DNA from: CAYLLD01 sp964425135
Lineage (GTDB): Bacteria; Pseudomonadota; Alphaproteobacteria; Rhodobacterales; Rhodobacteraceae
Length of the DNA stretch: 13,300 bases
NCBI GenBank assembly: GCA_964425135.1
Contig: CAYRKW010000078.1
Location: 1 to 13,300, forward strand
Reading direction: 5' to 3'
In this document: positions 1-6,457 of the stretch, one piece after another
How the letters are laid out: each line of letters starts with the position of its first letter
Numbering within the stretch: position 1 is the stretch's first letter
Translations under genes and position numbers: made by a program
The notes under the pieces: model-generated
What the model was told of the DNA's origin: nothing
The model's database searches: none
What the model saw: only the letters and a program-made list of their open reading frames with translations

Positions 1-35
1 CCCGTCAAAACCAGTAAGCTCGCGATATCTGTCAT
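1..35 (-). CDS. Possible 5' end of a leftward gene (partial)
   Basis: Reading the minus strand from an ATG at 33-35 gives an open frame to the window edge, MTDIASLLVLTG. An AGGAG run lies directly against the start codon, which is closer than usual. A perfect TATAAT-type box sits about 12 bases further upstream. Only 11 to 12 codons are visible, so no product can be named. The call rests on the start, Shine-Dalgarno-like and -10-like signals lying together, and it could be chance. Confidence 0.3.
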   Translation of the reverse strand, partial: MTDIASLLVLT

Positions 36-46
36 CTCCTGTGACG

Positions 47-72
47 ATTATACGCCTTTAAGCTGTTTTCAA
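47..72 (-). promoter_or_regulatory. Candidate sigma70-type promoter facing left
   Basis: On the minus strand there is a consensus -10 TATAAT (47-52) and a TTGAAA -35-like box (67-72). The spacer is 14 bp, shorter than the usual 16 to 18. If it is used, the leader to the possible ATG at 35 would be only about ten bases. The -35-like box lies inside a palindrome at 66-95. Confidence 0.35.
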
Positions 73-95
73 GGTGACGCACGTCCTTTTGAAAA
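66..95. repeat. Imperfect palindrome over the leftward promoter
   Basis: Outer arms TTTTCAA (66-72) and TTGAAAA (89-95) enclose an inner perfect dyad GACG-CA-CGTC (76-85). The intervening bases pair poorly. The placement over the -35-like box fits an operator for the leftward promoter, but a chance hairpin is possible. Confidence 0.35.
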
Positions 96-255
96 TCACA
101 TGAAACAAATCAATCCACACCAATTGCAGCCTCATGCCCCGCCCGCACCGATACGCCCAAATTCTTTGGTTCAAAAATATCCCGCCCGCCCCGCGCAGGG
201 GCAAACATAAAGATGCGCTGCGCGATCAGCGCAGCACCGCTGGATTGCTGAGGGT
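96..255. other. Intergenic stretch without a supported gene
   Basis: No reading frame here has a credible start, ribosome site or recognisable protein. A 65-codon plus-strand frame (134-331) runs through hairpins and into the inverted-repeat element, so I do not call it. Visible items are a CCCC/GGGG hairpin (189-201), a GC-rich hairpin (217-235) and a minus-strand string GGATATTTTTGAACCAAAGA (164-183) that resembles a string after the DUF3299 gene. Confidence 0.5.
217..235 (-). terminator. Candidate transcription-end hairpin downstream of the HesB gene
   Basis: GCTGCGC (217-223) pairs perfectly with GCGCAGC (229-235) around a 5-nt loop. On the minus strand it is followed by ATCTTTATG, so the T-tract is weak. 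It lies about 190 bases beyond the stop of the leftward HesB/IscA gene. It could be one hairpin of a longer 3' untranslated region rather than a strong intrinsic terminator. Confidence 0.3.
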
Positions 256-417
256 CTCGGACCCAAAACCTGCGGCATTCAACCAATCAGACGTTTCTCC
301 AGATCAAGCTGCGCCCCGGAATGCGGGCTGATTGCCCGGACGAAGGGCGCGGCGATGGGATTGGGGACATTCTGCTTGGCCCGAAGGACTCTGCACACCT
401 CAGGTTTTGGGTCGGAG
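256..417. repeat. 162-bp element bounded by 17-bp inverted repeats
   Basis: CTCGGACCCAAAACCTG (256-272) and CAGGTTTTGGGTCGGAG (401-417) are reverse complements at 16 of 17 positions, with a perfect 13-bp core (260-272/401-413). The element ends 10 bases from the stop codon of the HesB/IscA gene. The 128-bp interior carries only short hairpins and no transposase. It could be a miniature inverted-repeat element, a repeated intergenic unit or a long 3'-end structure. No target-site duplication is obvious. Confidence 0.45.
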
Positions 418-427
418 GCTCCAAAGG

Positions 428-790
428 TCAGGCAGTGCCTTCGATGTCTCCGAATTTGATCGACTCGCCGCAGCCACAAGCTTCGGTGACATTGGGGTTT
501 TTAAACTTGAAGCCCTGCTCCAGGAGCGACACTTCGTAGTCGATCTCAGTGCCAAAAAGGAACATCTGCGCCATGGGGGCGATCATCACGCGGGCGCCGC
601 CCTTCTCCACGACCTCATCGTTGGGATCAATCTCATCCACGTAGTCCATGGTGTATTCCATGCCCGCGCAGCCACCCTTCTTGACGCCAATGCGCAGACC
701 TTGCTTGTCTCCGTCGGACATCAGGCGCACGATCTCGCGAACGGCGGCATCGGTTATGGAAACAGCGTCTTTTCCGGGAATGGCAAACAT
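428..790 (-). CDS. HesB/IscA-family iron-sulfur cluster assembly accessory protein
   Basis: This 120-residue protein is an A-type Fe-S carrier, a small cytoplasmic protein that holds a cluster or iron and passes it to client apoproteins. The three family cysteines are present: Cys41 in KKGGCAGMEY, and Cys105 and Cys107 in the C-terminal CGCGES motif. The length is normal for the family. The ATG at 788-790 is preceded on the minus strand by AAGAGAG at a normal distance. The gene stands alone, with no suf or isc genes in view, so I do not choose between the SufA, IscA and ErpA names. The neighbouring leftward gene ends 123 bases upstream, leaving room for its own promoter, though I see no clear iron-regulator box. 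Family assignment is firm; the client is unknown. Confidence 0.93.
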   Translation of the reverse strand: MFAIPGKDAVSITDAAVREIVRLMSDGDKQGLRIGVKKGGCAGMEYTMDYVDEIDPNDEVVEKGGARVMIAPMAQMFLFGTEIDYEVSLLEQGFKFKNPNVTEACGCGESIKFGDIEGTA

Positions 791-898
791 GGTGACGACT
801 CTCTTAACCCCAGTACAACACTGAAATTAAGCTGCCTTGCGCCCCTTCTCAAGGGCCAGGCGCTGCATTTGCTCAGATGGTTGCACGCGGGGGCGCTT

Positions 899-914
899 AA
901 AACGCGGCGTTTTT
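899..914 (-). terminator. Short hairpin after the SPOR-like lipoprotein gene
   Basis: AAAACG (899-904) pairs with CGTTTT (908-913) around a 3-nt loop, starting at the gene's stop codon. On the minus strand the 3' arm ends in TTTT, as in a weak intrinsic terminator. The stem has only two G-C pairs, so this is tentative. Confidence 0.35.
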
Positions 915-2377
915 CAGTAGGACGGTCCGTAAATATCGCCCTTTTGCTCCATCGTGGTCATGAAAGACCCGGCATTCGGGACCTCAGCCTCGATCTGCAC
1001 CTGCACTGTGGCGAGCGCGGCAACGATGTCGCGCACCTGCTCGGGCGGTGTGTTGACCGGCAGGGTTACGATTGTGCCCGCTGCATTGATGGTGATCGGC
1101 TGCGAATAGGGTTCTGGTACCGAAAGTTTCAGCCCGCCAGTCGCTTCTCCGACACGAATGCGCACCGGCCCGTTCGGGACCAGCGCGTCGGCGTTGGAGT
1201 TCTCCATCGGCAGCGGCAGCGGATCAACCGGACGGGTGGAGATTGCAACCGGGCTGCTCAGTTGCGGCCCGAAAGAAGCGGCAGCAACGCCTGCACAAAA
1301 GGAAACCGTGTCGAGCGCAACGACCGGCACGTCATCCGCAATCGCTGGACCGCCAAAGACGCGGAAGGCTGCGGATGACCCGCGGGTGATATCGCATATC
1401 TCGGCGGATACCGAACGGCGCGAGAGACGTTGAACCACCGCCATGGCCTCGTTCCGCGACGGATACGTGCCAACCTCCATCCAGCGCGCTTGCTCCGTGG
1501 CCGCAGTATCTACGTCGAAGTTCGGCATCTCGGCAATGATTGTGCCGTCGCTGTCACCTTCAGCGGTATTGGCAAACCGGATATTCTCCAGCGCGCCTGC
1601 CAGCGTATCGCGTTCGGTAAACTTGCTTGCGAAAACCCGGTAAACGGACAGCCCGTCGATGTAATCTTCCTGCACATCAGCAGCAATTTCCTGCGCTTCA
1701 AGCTGTTCTTGGATGCGGAGCGCGCTGTCGGCTGTCAAAGCTTCGGCCACCTGCACAAAATCACCGGCATCGGGTGCGGGCATAATATCGGGCGTGCTCA
1801 GCGCGACTTGCGGCGCAGGCATGTAGAGGTCTTCCACATCAAGCGGCTGCATCGGGCGCATCGGATCCGGCGCTTGGGTTTGCGCGATCTGAACCGGCGC
1901 CGCATCTGATTGCGGCGCTTTGCGGCGCAGGGCGGTCACGGTGAGGGTCACAGGAGAGTTTGCACGCACGCCCAACGCCTCGGCAGCGGCAGAGGACAGC
2001 TTGATTGGCGCATCCCGATCCACATCTTCACCCGATACGAACATAGCCCCGGTCAGGATTTGCCCGGTTTCCTCATTCTTGATGCGCACACGTTCGGGCT
2101 GCATGGCCTGCGGAATTTCCACCCAGATATTGCCAAGCGACGGACGCCCGTCCCAAACGGCGGCATCAGTGACCTCAAACACAGCCGGCGCGACATCATC
2201 AGGGCCGCCAGCGATGGATTGCGCCCTGGGCTTGGGGGCCTGCATCTCAAGGCGATTTATGTCATCCGTGGTGCCAAGTTGGGTGTTGCTGCACCCCGAA
2301 AGGGCGATAGCCGACGCAAAGGTGCCAGACCAAAACATCGTTGTGGCGTTCGGTTTTGAACGGTTCATCCTGTTCAT
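914..2377 (-). CDS. SPOR-like domain lipoprotein, probably cell-envelope/peptidoglycan associated
   Basis: This 487-residue protein starts with a short basic segment and a hydrophobic stretch ending in the lipobox LSGC, so Cys29 is the likely lipidated residue. Residues about 80-152 (GNIWVEIP... through LSSAAAEALG... to TVTALRR) resemble the barrel-type domain of RlpA-like proteins, though divergent. Residues about 206-265 and 298-345 (RWMEVGTYPSRNEAMAVVQRL) look like SPOR-type repeats, a fold that binds denuded glycan at division sites. A Pro/Gln-rich linker separates these regions. I see no lytic transglycosylase or other catalytic domain. The frame stays open to 2557, but the extra 60 residues come from AT-rich control DNA and would bury the signal peptide, so I place the start at 2377 (or 2368, three codons later). 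The ribosome site is weak for either start. The role in envelope maintenance or division is inferred. Confidence 0.75.
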   Translation of the reverse strand: MNRMNRSKPNATTMFWSGTFASAIALSGCSNTQLGTTDDINRLEMQAPKPRAQSIAGGPDDVAPAVFEVTDAAVWDGRPSLGNIWVEIPQAMQPERVRIKNEETGQILTGAMFVSGEDVDRDAPIKLSSAAAEALGVRANSPVTLTVTALRRKAPQSDAAPVQIAQTQAPDPMRPMQPLDVEDLYMPAPQVALSTPDIMPAPDAGDFVQVAEALTADSALRIQEQLEAQEIAADVQEDYIDGLSVYRVFASKFTERDTLAGALENIRFANTAEGDSDGTIIAEMPNFDVDTAATEQARWMEVGTYPSRNEAMAVVQRLSRRSVSAEICDITRGSSAAFRVFGGPAIADDVPVVALDTVSFCAGVAAASFGPQLSSPVAISTRPVDPLPLPMENSNADALVPNGPVRIRVGEATGGLKLSVPEPYSQPITINAAGTIVTLPVNTPPEQVRDIVAALATVQVQIEAEVPNAGSFMTTMEQKGDIYGPSY

Positions 2378-2597
2378 CCAGTCCCGGGCGGCGGGGTTGC
2401 CCGATTGATGTGGTTGTTTTTCTGCGCAAAAATTACTGCATGTCCGGTTATTCACAAATATGGATAAATATTTTACTATTTTTATGTGCTGAATCCGAAA
2501 CAGCACAAATTTTCTTGTGAAATCCACAATACGAAATTGTGACACCATGTAATGCAATTCCCCCTTATATCAGCGCTGAACGTCAAAGGAGAATTCA
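2378..2597. promoter_or_regulatory. AT-rich divergent control region with stacked dyads
   Basis: This region lies between the leftward lipoprotein gene and rightward msrP and is far more AT-rich than its surroundings. Three dyads follow each other: TGTGCTG/CAGCACA (2485-2507), CACAA/TTGTG (2504-2519) and CACAAT/ATTGTG (2525-2541). The last two have centres about 21 bp apart, two helical turns, as expected for a pair of repressor or activator sites. A TATATC box at 2566-2571 could be the msrP -10, but no well-spaced -35 is visible. AAAGGAGA (2585-2592) is a strong ribosome site for msrP. Confidence 0.5.
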
Positions 2598-3533
2598 ATG
2601 TTCGTCCGCCATGCGCCTGATTTGAAGTACTCTCAGGTCACCCCACAAAAAGACTATCTGAACCGTCGCCAGCTGATGGCGGGCGCTGCTGCTGTTACGG
2701 CATTTGGCCCGACAATGGCGCAAGCTGCAAAGCTCAATGCGGCGCCAAGTGCGTTTTCGGCAGACGAGACGCAAACGCCCTACAAGGACGTAACGACTTA
2801 TAACAACTTCTACGAGTTTGGCACCGATAAGGGCGATCCGGCCCTCAATGCTGGCAGCCTGACGACCTCGCCTTGGTCTGTGAAAATCGACGGGATGGTC
2901 GATAAGCCCGGCGATTACGCGCTGGAAGATCTCTATTCCGAAAATGCGCTGGAAGAGCGTATCTACCGCCTGCGCTGCGTCGAGGCGTGGTCGATGGTCA
3001 TCCCGTGGATCGGGGTCGAGCTGAGCACCATCATCAATAAGGCAGGCGCGCAATCAGGCGCGAAATATGTGGCGTTCGAAACCCTCGTGCGCCCCGAAGA
3101 GATGCCCGGACAATCGGGCCTCTTCCAACCGCTCGACTGGCCCTACGTTGAGGGCCTGCGCATGGATGAGGCGATGCACCCGCTGACGATCATGGCGCTG
3201 GGGCTTTATGGCGAGACGCTGCCCAATCAGAACGGTGCGCCCTTCCGTTTGGTGGTGCCGTGGAAATACGGTTTCAAATCGATCAAATCGGTGGTGCGGA
3301 TCACGCTCACGGACAAAGAGCCGCCAACGACCTGGAACATCTCGAACCCGCGCGAGTACGGGTTTTACTCGAATGTGAACCCAGAGGTGAGCCATCCGCG
3401 CTGGAGCCAAGCCTCCGAGCGCGTCATTGGCGGCGGCATTCTGTCAGGCCGCAAAGACACGCTCATGTTCAACGGCTATGGCGATCAGGTTGCCAGCCTT
3501 TATGCCGGAATGGACCTTAAAGAGAACTACTGA
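2598..3533 (+). CDS. msrP: MsrP, periplasmic methionine-sulfoxide reductase catalytic subunit (YedY family)
   Basis: This 311-residue molybdopterin enzyme reduces methionine sulfoxide in oxidised periplasmic proteins, with electrons supplied by the membrane partner MsrQ. The N-terminus carries a Tat signal, with Arg23-Arg24 in LNRRQLM followed by an alanine-rich hydrophobic run ending near AQA, consistent with export of the folded cofactor-bound protein. RLRCVEAW contains Cys127, the expected Mo-ligating cysteine of this sulfite-oxidase-fold family. The C-terminal PWKYGFKSIKS and NPREYGFYSNVNP motifs are typical. Length matches the family. The start is supported by a strong AAAGGAGA ribosome site. 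msrQ begins 4 bases after the stop, so the two are one transcription unit. The dyads upstream may control it, but the regulator is not evident. Confidence 0.96.
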   Translation: MFVRHAPDLKYSQVTPQKDYLNRRQLMAGAAAVTAFGPTMAQAAKLNAAPSAFSADETQTPYKDVTTYNNFYEFGTDKGDPALNAGSLTTSPWSVKIDGMVDKPGDYALEDLYSENALEERIYRLRCVEAWSMVIPWIGVELSTIINKAGAQSGAKYVAFETLVRPEEMPGQSGLFQPLDWPYVEGLRMDEAMHPLTIMALGLYGETLPNQNGAPFRLVVPWKYGFKSIKSVVRITLTDKEPPTTWNISNPREYGFYSNVNPEVSHPRWSQASERVIGGGILSGRKDTLMFNGYGDQVASLYAGMDLKENY

Positions 3534-3537
3534 CCCG

Positions 3538-4121
3538 ATGCTGAGCGCCCTGAATGCCCCGTTGCGTAAAATCCCTGTTTGGGTGGTCTATCTGATCGGA
3601 CTTGTCCCTCTGGGGCTGATGATAAATGGGGTGTTCGCCAATACGCTCGGCGCTGATCCGGTGGCAGCACTGGAGCATCAAACGGGCATCTGGGCGCTGC
3701 GCTTTTTGATTGCCGCGCTGGTGATAACGCCGCTGTTGCGGATCACGCGGCTCAACCTCATCAAGTTCCGCCGCGCTTTGGGGCTTTTGGGGTTTTTCTA
3801 CGTGGTCGCGCATCTGTTGGTGTGGACATGGCTCGATCATTTTTTCGCCTGGGGGCGACTTTGGGAAGAAATTCTCAAGCGGCCCTATATCACGATTGGC
3901 ATGGCGGCCTTTGTCATGCTGATCCCGCTCGCAATTACCTCTAACGACTGGTCGGTGCGCAAGCTGAGCACATCTGCCTGGCGTAAAATTCACTGGTGGG
4001 CTTATGTGGCGACGGCCTTTGGCGCAATCCACTTCATGCTGGTCGTCAAACGCTGGCCGCCGGAACCGATGATCTATTGTGCGATTGTCGCAGGGCTTTT
4101 GGGATGGCGGTTTGTCAGCGC
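3538..4121 (+). CDS. msrQ: MsrQ, haem membrane subunit of the MsrPQ reductase (3' end lost in gap)
   Basis: This inner-membrane protein of the ferric-reductase-like family passes electrons, from quinol or flavin donors, to periplasmic MsrP. About 194 residues are readable before the run of N. They form several hydrophobic helices: about 12-32, 50-68, 80-98, 117-133 and 152-170, plus the start of a sixth. Likely haem-ligand histidines are His92 (YVVAHLLVW), His152 (RKIHWWAY) and His165 (FGAIHFML). Full-length homologues are around 200 residues, so the stop is probably just inside the gap. The true gap length is unknown, so the last residues cannot be stated. The start ATG at 3538 lies 4 bases after the msrP stop, as usual for this pair. 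Confidence 0.92.
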
Positions 4122-4221
4122 NNNNNNNNNNNNNNNNNNNNNNNNNNNNNNNNNNNNNNNNNNNNNNNNNNNNNNNNNNNNNNNNNNNNNNNNNNNNNNN
4201 NNNNNNNNNNNNNNNNNNNNN
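4122..4221. other. Assembly gap of exactly 100 N
   Basis: The round length indicates a placeholder for unknown distance. It hides the end of msrQ and possibly more. The 80 bases after it (4222-4301) hold no recognisable coding end. They contain only the ribosome site AGAGGAA (4286-4292) of the acyl-CoA dehydrogenase gene. Confidence 0.95.
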
Positions 4222-4301
4222 ATTTCGGCTTGATGACGCTGCATTCCTGAGGTCTTACTGGATTGCACCACCCGCAAAGACATCCAGAGGAACGCAACGC
4301 T

Positions 4302-5450
4302 ATGGATTTTGCCCCGTCAGACGAGCAAACCGCAATTTACGACATGGCCTATGCCTTTGGACAAGAGGCAATCGCGCCCAACGCCTACGCCTGGGAGCAG
4401 GACGCGAGCATCCCGCGCGCGGTGCTCGAACAAGCGGCTGCGCTTGGGTTTGGCGGCATGTTTATCGCCGAAGAACATGGCGGCATCGGGCTGAGCCGTC
4501 TGGATGGCACCTTTGTCTTTGAGGCTTTGTCGGCCGCCTGCCCGTCAGTGGCTGCGTTCATTTCGATTCATAATCTTTGCGCAAGCATGATTGCCGCCCA
4601 TGGGACAGAGGCGTTTCGCGATGCGCATATGAGCGATATTATCGCTATGAAAAAGATCGGCTCTTACTGCCTGACCGAACCGGGATCGGGTTCAGACGCA
4701 GCCGCGCTGAAAACCAAAGCGGTGCGGACCAATGACGGTTATGCGCTGAGCGGGACGAAGGCGTTTATCTCAGGCGGCGGGTATTCGGATTTTTATGTGG
4801 TGATGAGCCGCACGGGCAGCGATGGCCCCAAAGGTATTTCCGCAATTGTCGTCGAGGATGGCGCGAAGGGCCTCTCGTTCGGCGCGCCAGAGCGCAAGAT
4901 GGGATGGCGCGCACAGCCGACCGCGCAGGTGCAGCTTGATGCAGCGCAAGCCGATGCGATCAATCTGCTGGGCGAGGAAGGCGAAGGTTTCACCTATGCC
5001 ATGGCAGGGCTTGATGGCGGTCGGTTGAACATCTCGGCCTGCGCTCTGGGTGCGGCCCAAGCTGCGCTGGATGCGGCATTGGCCTACATGGGGGAAAGGC
5101 AGGCGTTCGGGCGCAAGTTGCAACAATTTCAGGCGTTGCAGTTCCGCATTGCCGATATGGAAATCGAGTTGCAGGCCGCGCGGGTCTTTCTGCGGCAAGC
5201 GGCGTGGAAACTTGACACAGGCGCGCCTGACGCGACCAAGCATTGCGCGATGGCCAAACGGTTCGTCACCGACACGGCCTTTAAAGTCGCCAATGACGCG
5301 CTCCAGCTCTTTGGGGGGTACGGCTATCTCGAAGACTATGGCGTTGAGAAAATCGTGCGGGACATTCGCGTTCATCAAATTCTTGAAGGAACGAATGAAA
5401 TTATGCGTTTGATCACGGTTCGCGCATTGTTGGGTGAACGGGCGGCTTAG
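4302..5450 (+). CDS. Acyl-CoA dehydrogenase, probably isobutyryl-CoA dehydrogenase of valine degradation
   Basis: This 382-residue flavoprotein oxidises an acyl-CoA to the 2,3-enoyl-CoA and passes electrons to ETF. The FAD/substrate signature YCLTEPGSGSDAAALKT is at about 122-138. The C-terminal signature runs from LFGGYGYLEDYGVEK through VRDIRVHQILEGTNEIM, with Glu362 in LEGT at the catalytic-base position of short- and branched-chain enzymes. Length is normal. I place the start at 4302 because AGAGGAA sits 9 bases before it and MDFAPSDEQ matches the family's N-terminus; an in-frame ATG at 4263 lacks such a site. mmsB follows 12 bases after the stop, and this pairing is the main reason to propose isobutyryl-CoA as substrate. 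Other branched or short acyl-CoAs cannot be excluded from sequence alone. Confidence 0.9.
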   Translation: MDFAPSDEQTAIYDMAYAFGQEAIAPNAYAWEQDASIPRAVLEQAAALGFGGMFIAEEHGGIGLSRLDGTFVFEALSAACPSVAAFISIHNLCASMIAAHGTEAFRDAHMSDIIAMKKIGSYCLTEPGSGSDAAALKTKAVRTNDGYALSGTKAFISGGGYSDFYVVMSRTGSDGPKGISAIVVEDGAKGLSFGAPERKMGWRAQPTAQVQLDAAQADAINLLGEEGEGFTYAMAGLDGGRLNISACALGAAQAALDAALAYMGERQAFGRKLQQFQALQFRIADMEIELQAARVFLRQAAWKLDTGAPDATKHCAMAKRFVTDTAFKVANDALQLFGGYGYLEDYGVEKIVRDIRVHQILEGTNEIMRLITVRALLGERAA

Positions 5451-5462
5451 GGGAGGACTATC

Positions 5463-6338
5463 ATGAATATCGGATTTATCGGGTTGGGAAATATGGGCGC
5501 GCCCATGGCGGCCAATCTGGCGGCAGCGGGGCATAGTGTTGCGGGTTTTGACGTGGCCGGAACACGCGCGGAGGGTGTTGCGCAGGCGCATAACGTCGAG
5601 GAAGCGGTTTTGGGCCGCGACGTCGTTATCACGATGCTCCCCGATGGGCCGATTTTGCGCAGCGTCGCGGACGATGTGCTGCCGCATATGGTGCCAGAGA
5701 CGCTCTTTATCGATTGCTCCACGGTCGATGTGGAAAGCGCGCGCGAGGTCGCGCGCTTGTGCGAGACACGGGGCGTTGCGTTTGTCGATGCGCCTGTATC
5801 TGGCGGGATTGGCGGGGCGACCGCGGGCACGCTGACCTTCATGGCCGGCGGGAGTGACGCAGGATTTGCAACGGCAGCTCCGCTCTTTGATGTGATGGGC
5901 CAAAAGGCTGTACATTGCGGCGCGGCAGGTGCCGGTCAATCGGCGAAAATCTGTAACAACATGATCCTTGGGATCACAATGATCGGGACCTGCGAGGCCT
6001 TCGCACTGGCCGATAAGCTTGGCCTTGACCGGCAGAAAATGTTCGATGTGGTCTCCACCTCATCGGGCTATTCCTGGACGATGAATGCCTACTGCCCTGC
6101 CCCCGGTATCGGGCCGGAAAGCCCCTCTGACAACGGGTATAAACCGGGGTTTGCCGCTGAATTGATGCTCAAGGACTTGCGCTTGTCTCAACAGGCCGCT
6201 GAGGCGGCGGATGCGGATACACCGATGGGCGAGGCCGCAACGGATCTATATGCGCAATTCGTGGAGGCAGAAGACGGGCGCGGCAGGGATTTTTCGGCCA
6301 TGCTGCCGCGCTTTGAGGCGCGCGGACGTGGCAATTGA
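5463..6338 (+). CDS. mmsB: 3-hydroxyisobutyrate dehydrogenase
   Basis: This 291-residue NAD-dependent enzyme of the beta-hydroxyacid dehydrogenase family oxidises 3-hydroxyisobutyrate to methylmalonate semialdehyde in valine breakdown. The Rossmann motif GFIGLGNMGAPMAANL is at the N-terminus (4-19). The substrate-binding DAPVSGGIGGATAGTL lies at 109-124. The catalytic lysine is Lys162 in GAGQSAKICNN. EAFALADKLGLD and a helical C-terminal domain follow, as expected. A strong GGGAGGA (5451-5457) precedes the ATG, 12 bases after the acyl-CoA dehydrogenase stop, so the genes form an operon. Methylmalonate-semialdehyde dehydrogenase (mmsA), the next enzyme, is not in the readable sequence. The pathway link is family knowledge plus context. 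Confidence 0.94.
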   Translation: MNIGFIGLGNMGAPMAANLAAAGHSVAGFDVAGTRAEGVAQAHNVEEAVLGRDVVITMLPDGPILRSVADDVLPHMVPETLFIDCSTVDVESAREVARLCETRGVAFVDAPVSGGIGGATAGTLTFMAGGSDAGFATAAPLFDVMGQKAVHCGAAGAGQSAKICNNMILGITMIGTCEAFALADKLGLDRQKMFDVVSTSSGYSWTMNAYCPAPGIGPESPSDNGYKPGFAAELMLKDLRLSQQAAEAADADTPMGEAATDLYAQFVEAEDGRGRDFSAMLPRFEARGRGN

Positions 6339-6379
6339 GAACGAACGCGGGTGGGTGGTGCTATTGTTCCCCCGCAATA

Positions 6380-6396
6380 ATGTGATAAGATAACAT
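6380..6396. promoter_or_regulatory. Candidate Zur (zinc uptake regulator) box
   Basis: ATGTGATAAGATAACAT is a 17-bp near-palindrome centred on 6388, matching at six of eight paired positions; one arm (ATAACAT) is the canonical Fur/Zur-family half-site. It lies 62 bases before the ATG of the DUF2796/ZrgA-type gene, in the 119-bp gap after mmsB where a promoter must lie. A weak TTGTTC (6365-6370) upstream could be the -35, which would place the box over the -10. The match is by eye. Confidence 0.5.
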
Positions 6397-6457
6397 ATCG
6401 ATTACTCACCTGCTTTGTCGCATGTTGATGCAAAAACCCATCCACCAGAGGAACCTA

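Noticed and set aside
134..331. 65-codon plus-strand frame in the left intergenic region
   Set aside because: It has no ribosome site, crosses several hairpins and enters the inverted-repeat element. Its product has no recognisable feature.
279..479. 66-codon minus-strand frame overlapping the end of the HesB gene
   Set aside because: It starts inside the HesB gene in another frame and runs through the inverted-repeat element. It could be a gene remnant, but nothing shows that it is translated.
332..1378. 348-codon open frame on the plus strand
   Set aside because: It lies antisense to the HesB/IscA gene and the end of the lipoprotein gene. Its composition is that of a GC-rich shadow, with no family motif or ribosome site.
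2378..2557. 60-residue N-terminal extension of the lipoprotein frame
   Set aside because: It comes from AT-rich divergent control DNA full of dyads, has no ribosome site, and would place the lipobox far inside the protein.
4770..5939. 389-codon open frame on the minus strand
   Set aside because: It is antisense to the acyl-CoA dehydrogenase and mmsB genes, both of which carry complete catalytic motifs. The minus-strand product is Arg/His-rich and unrecognisable.
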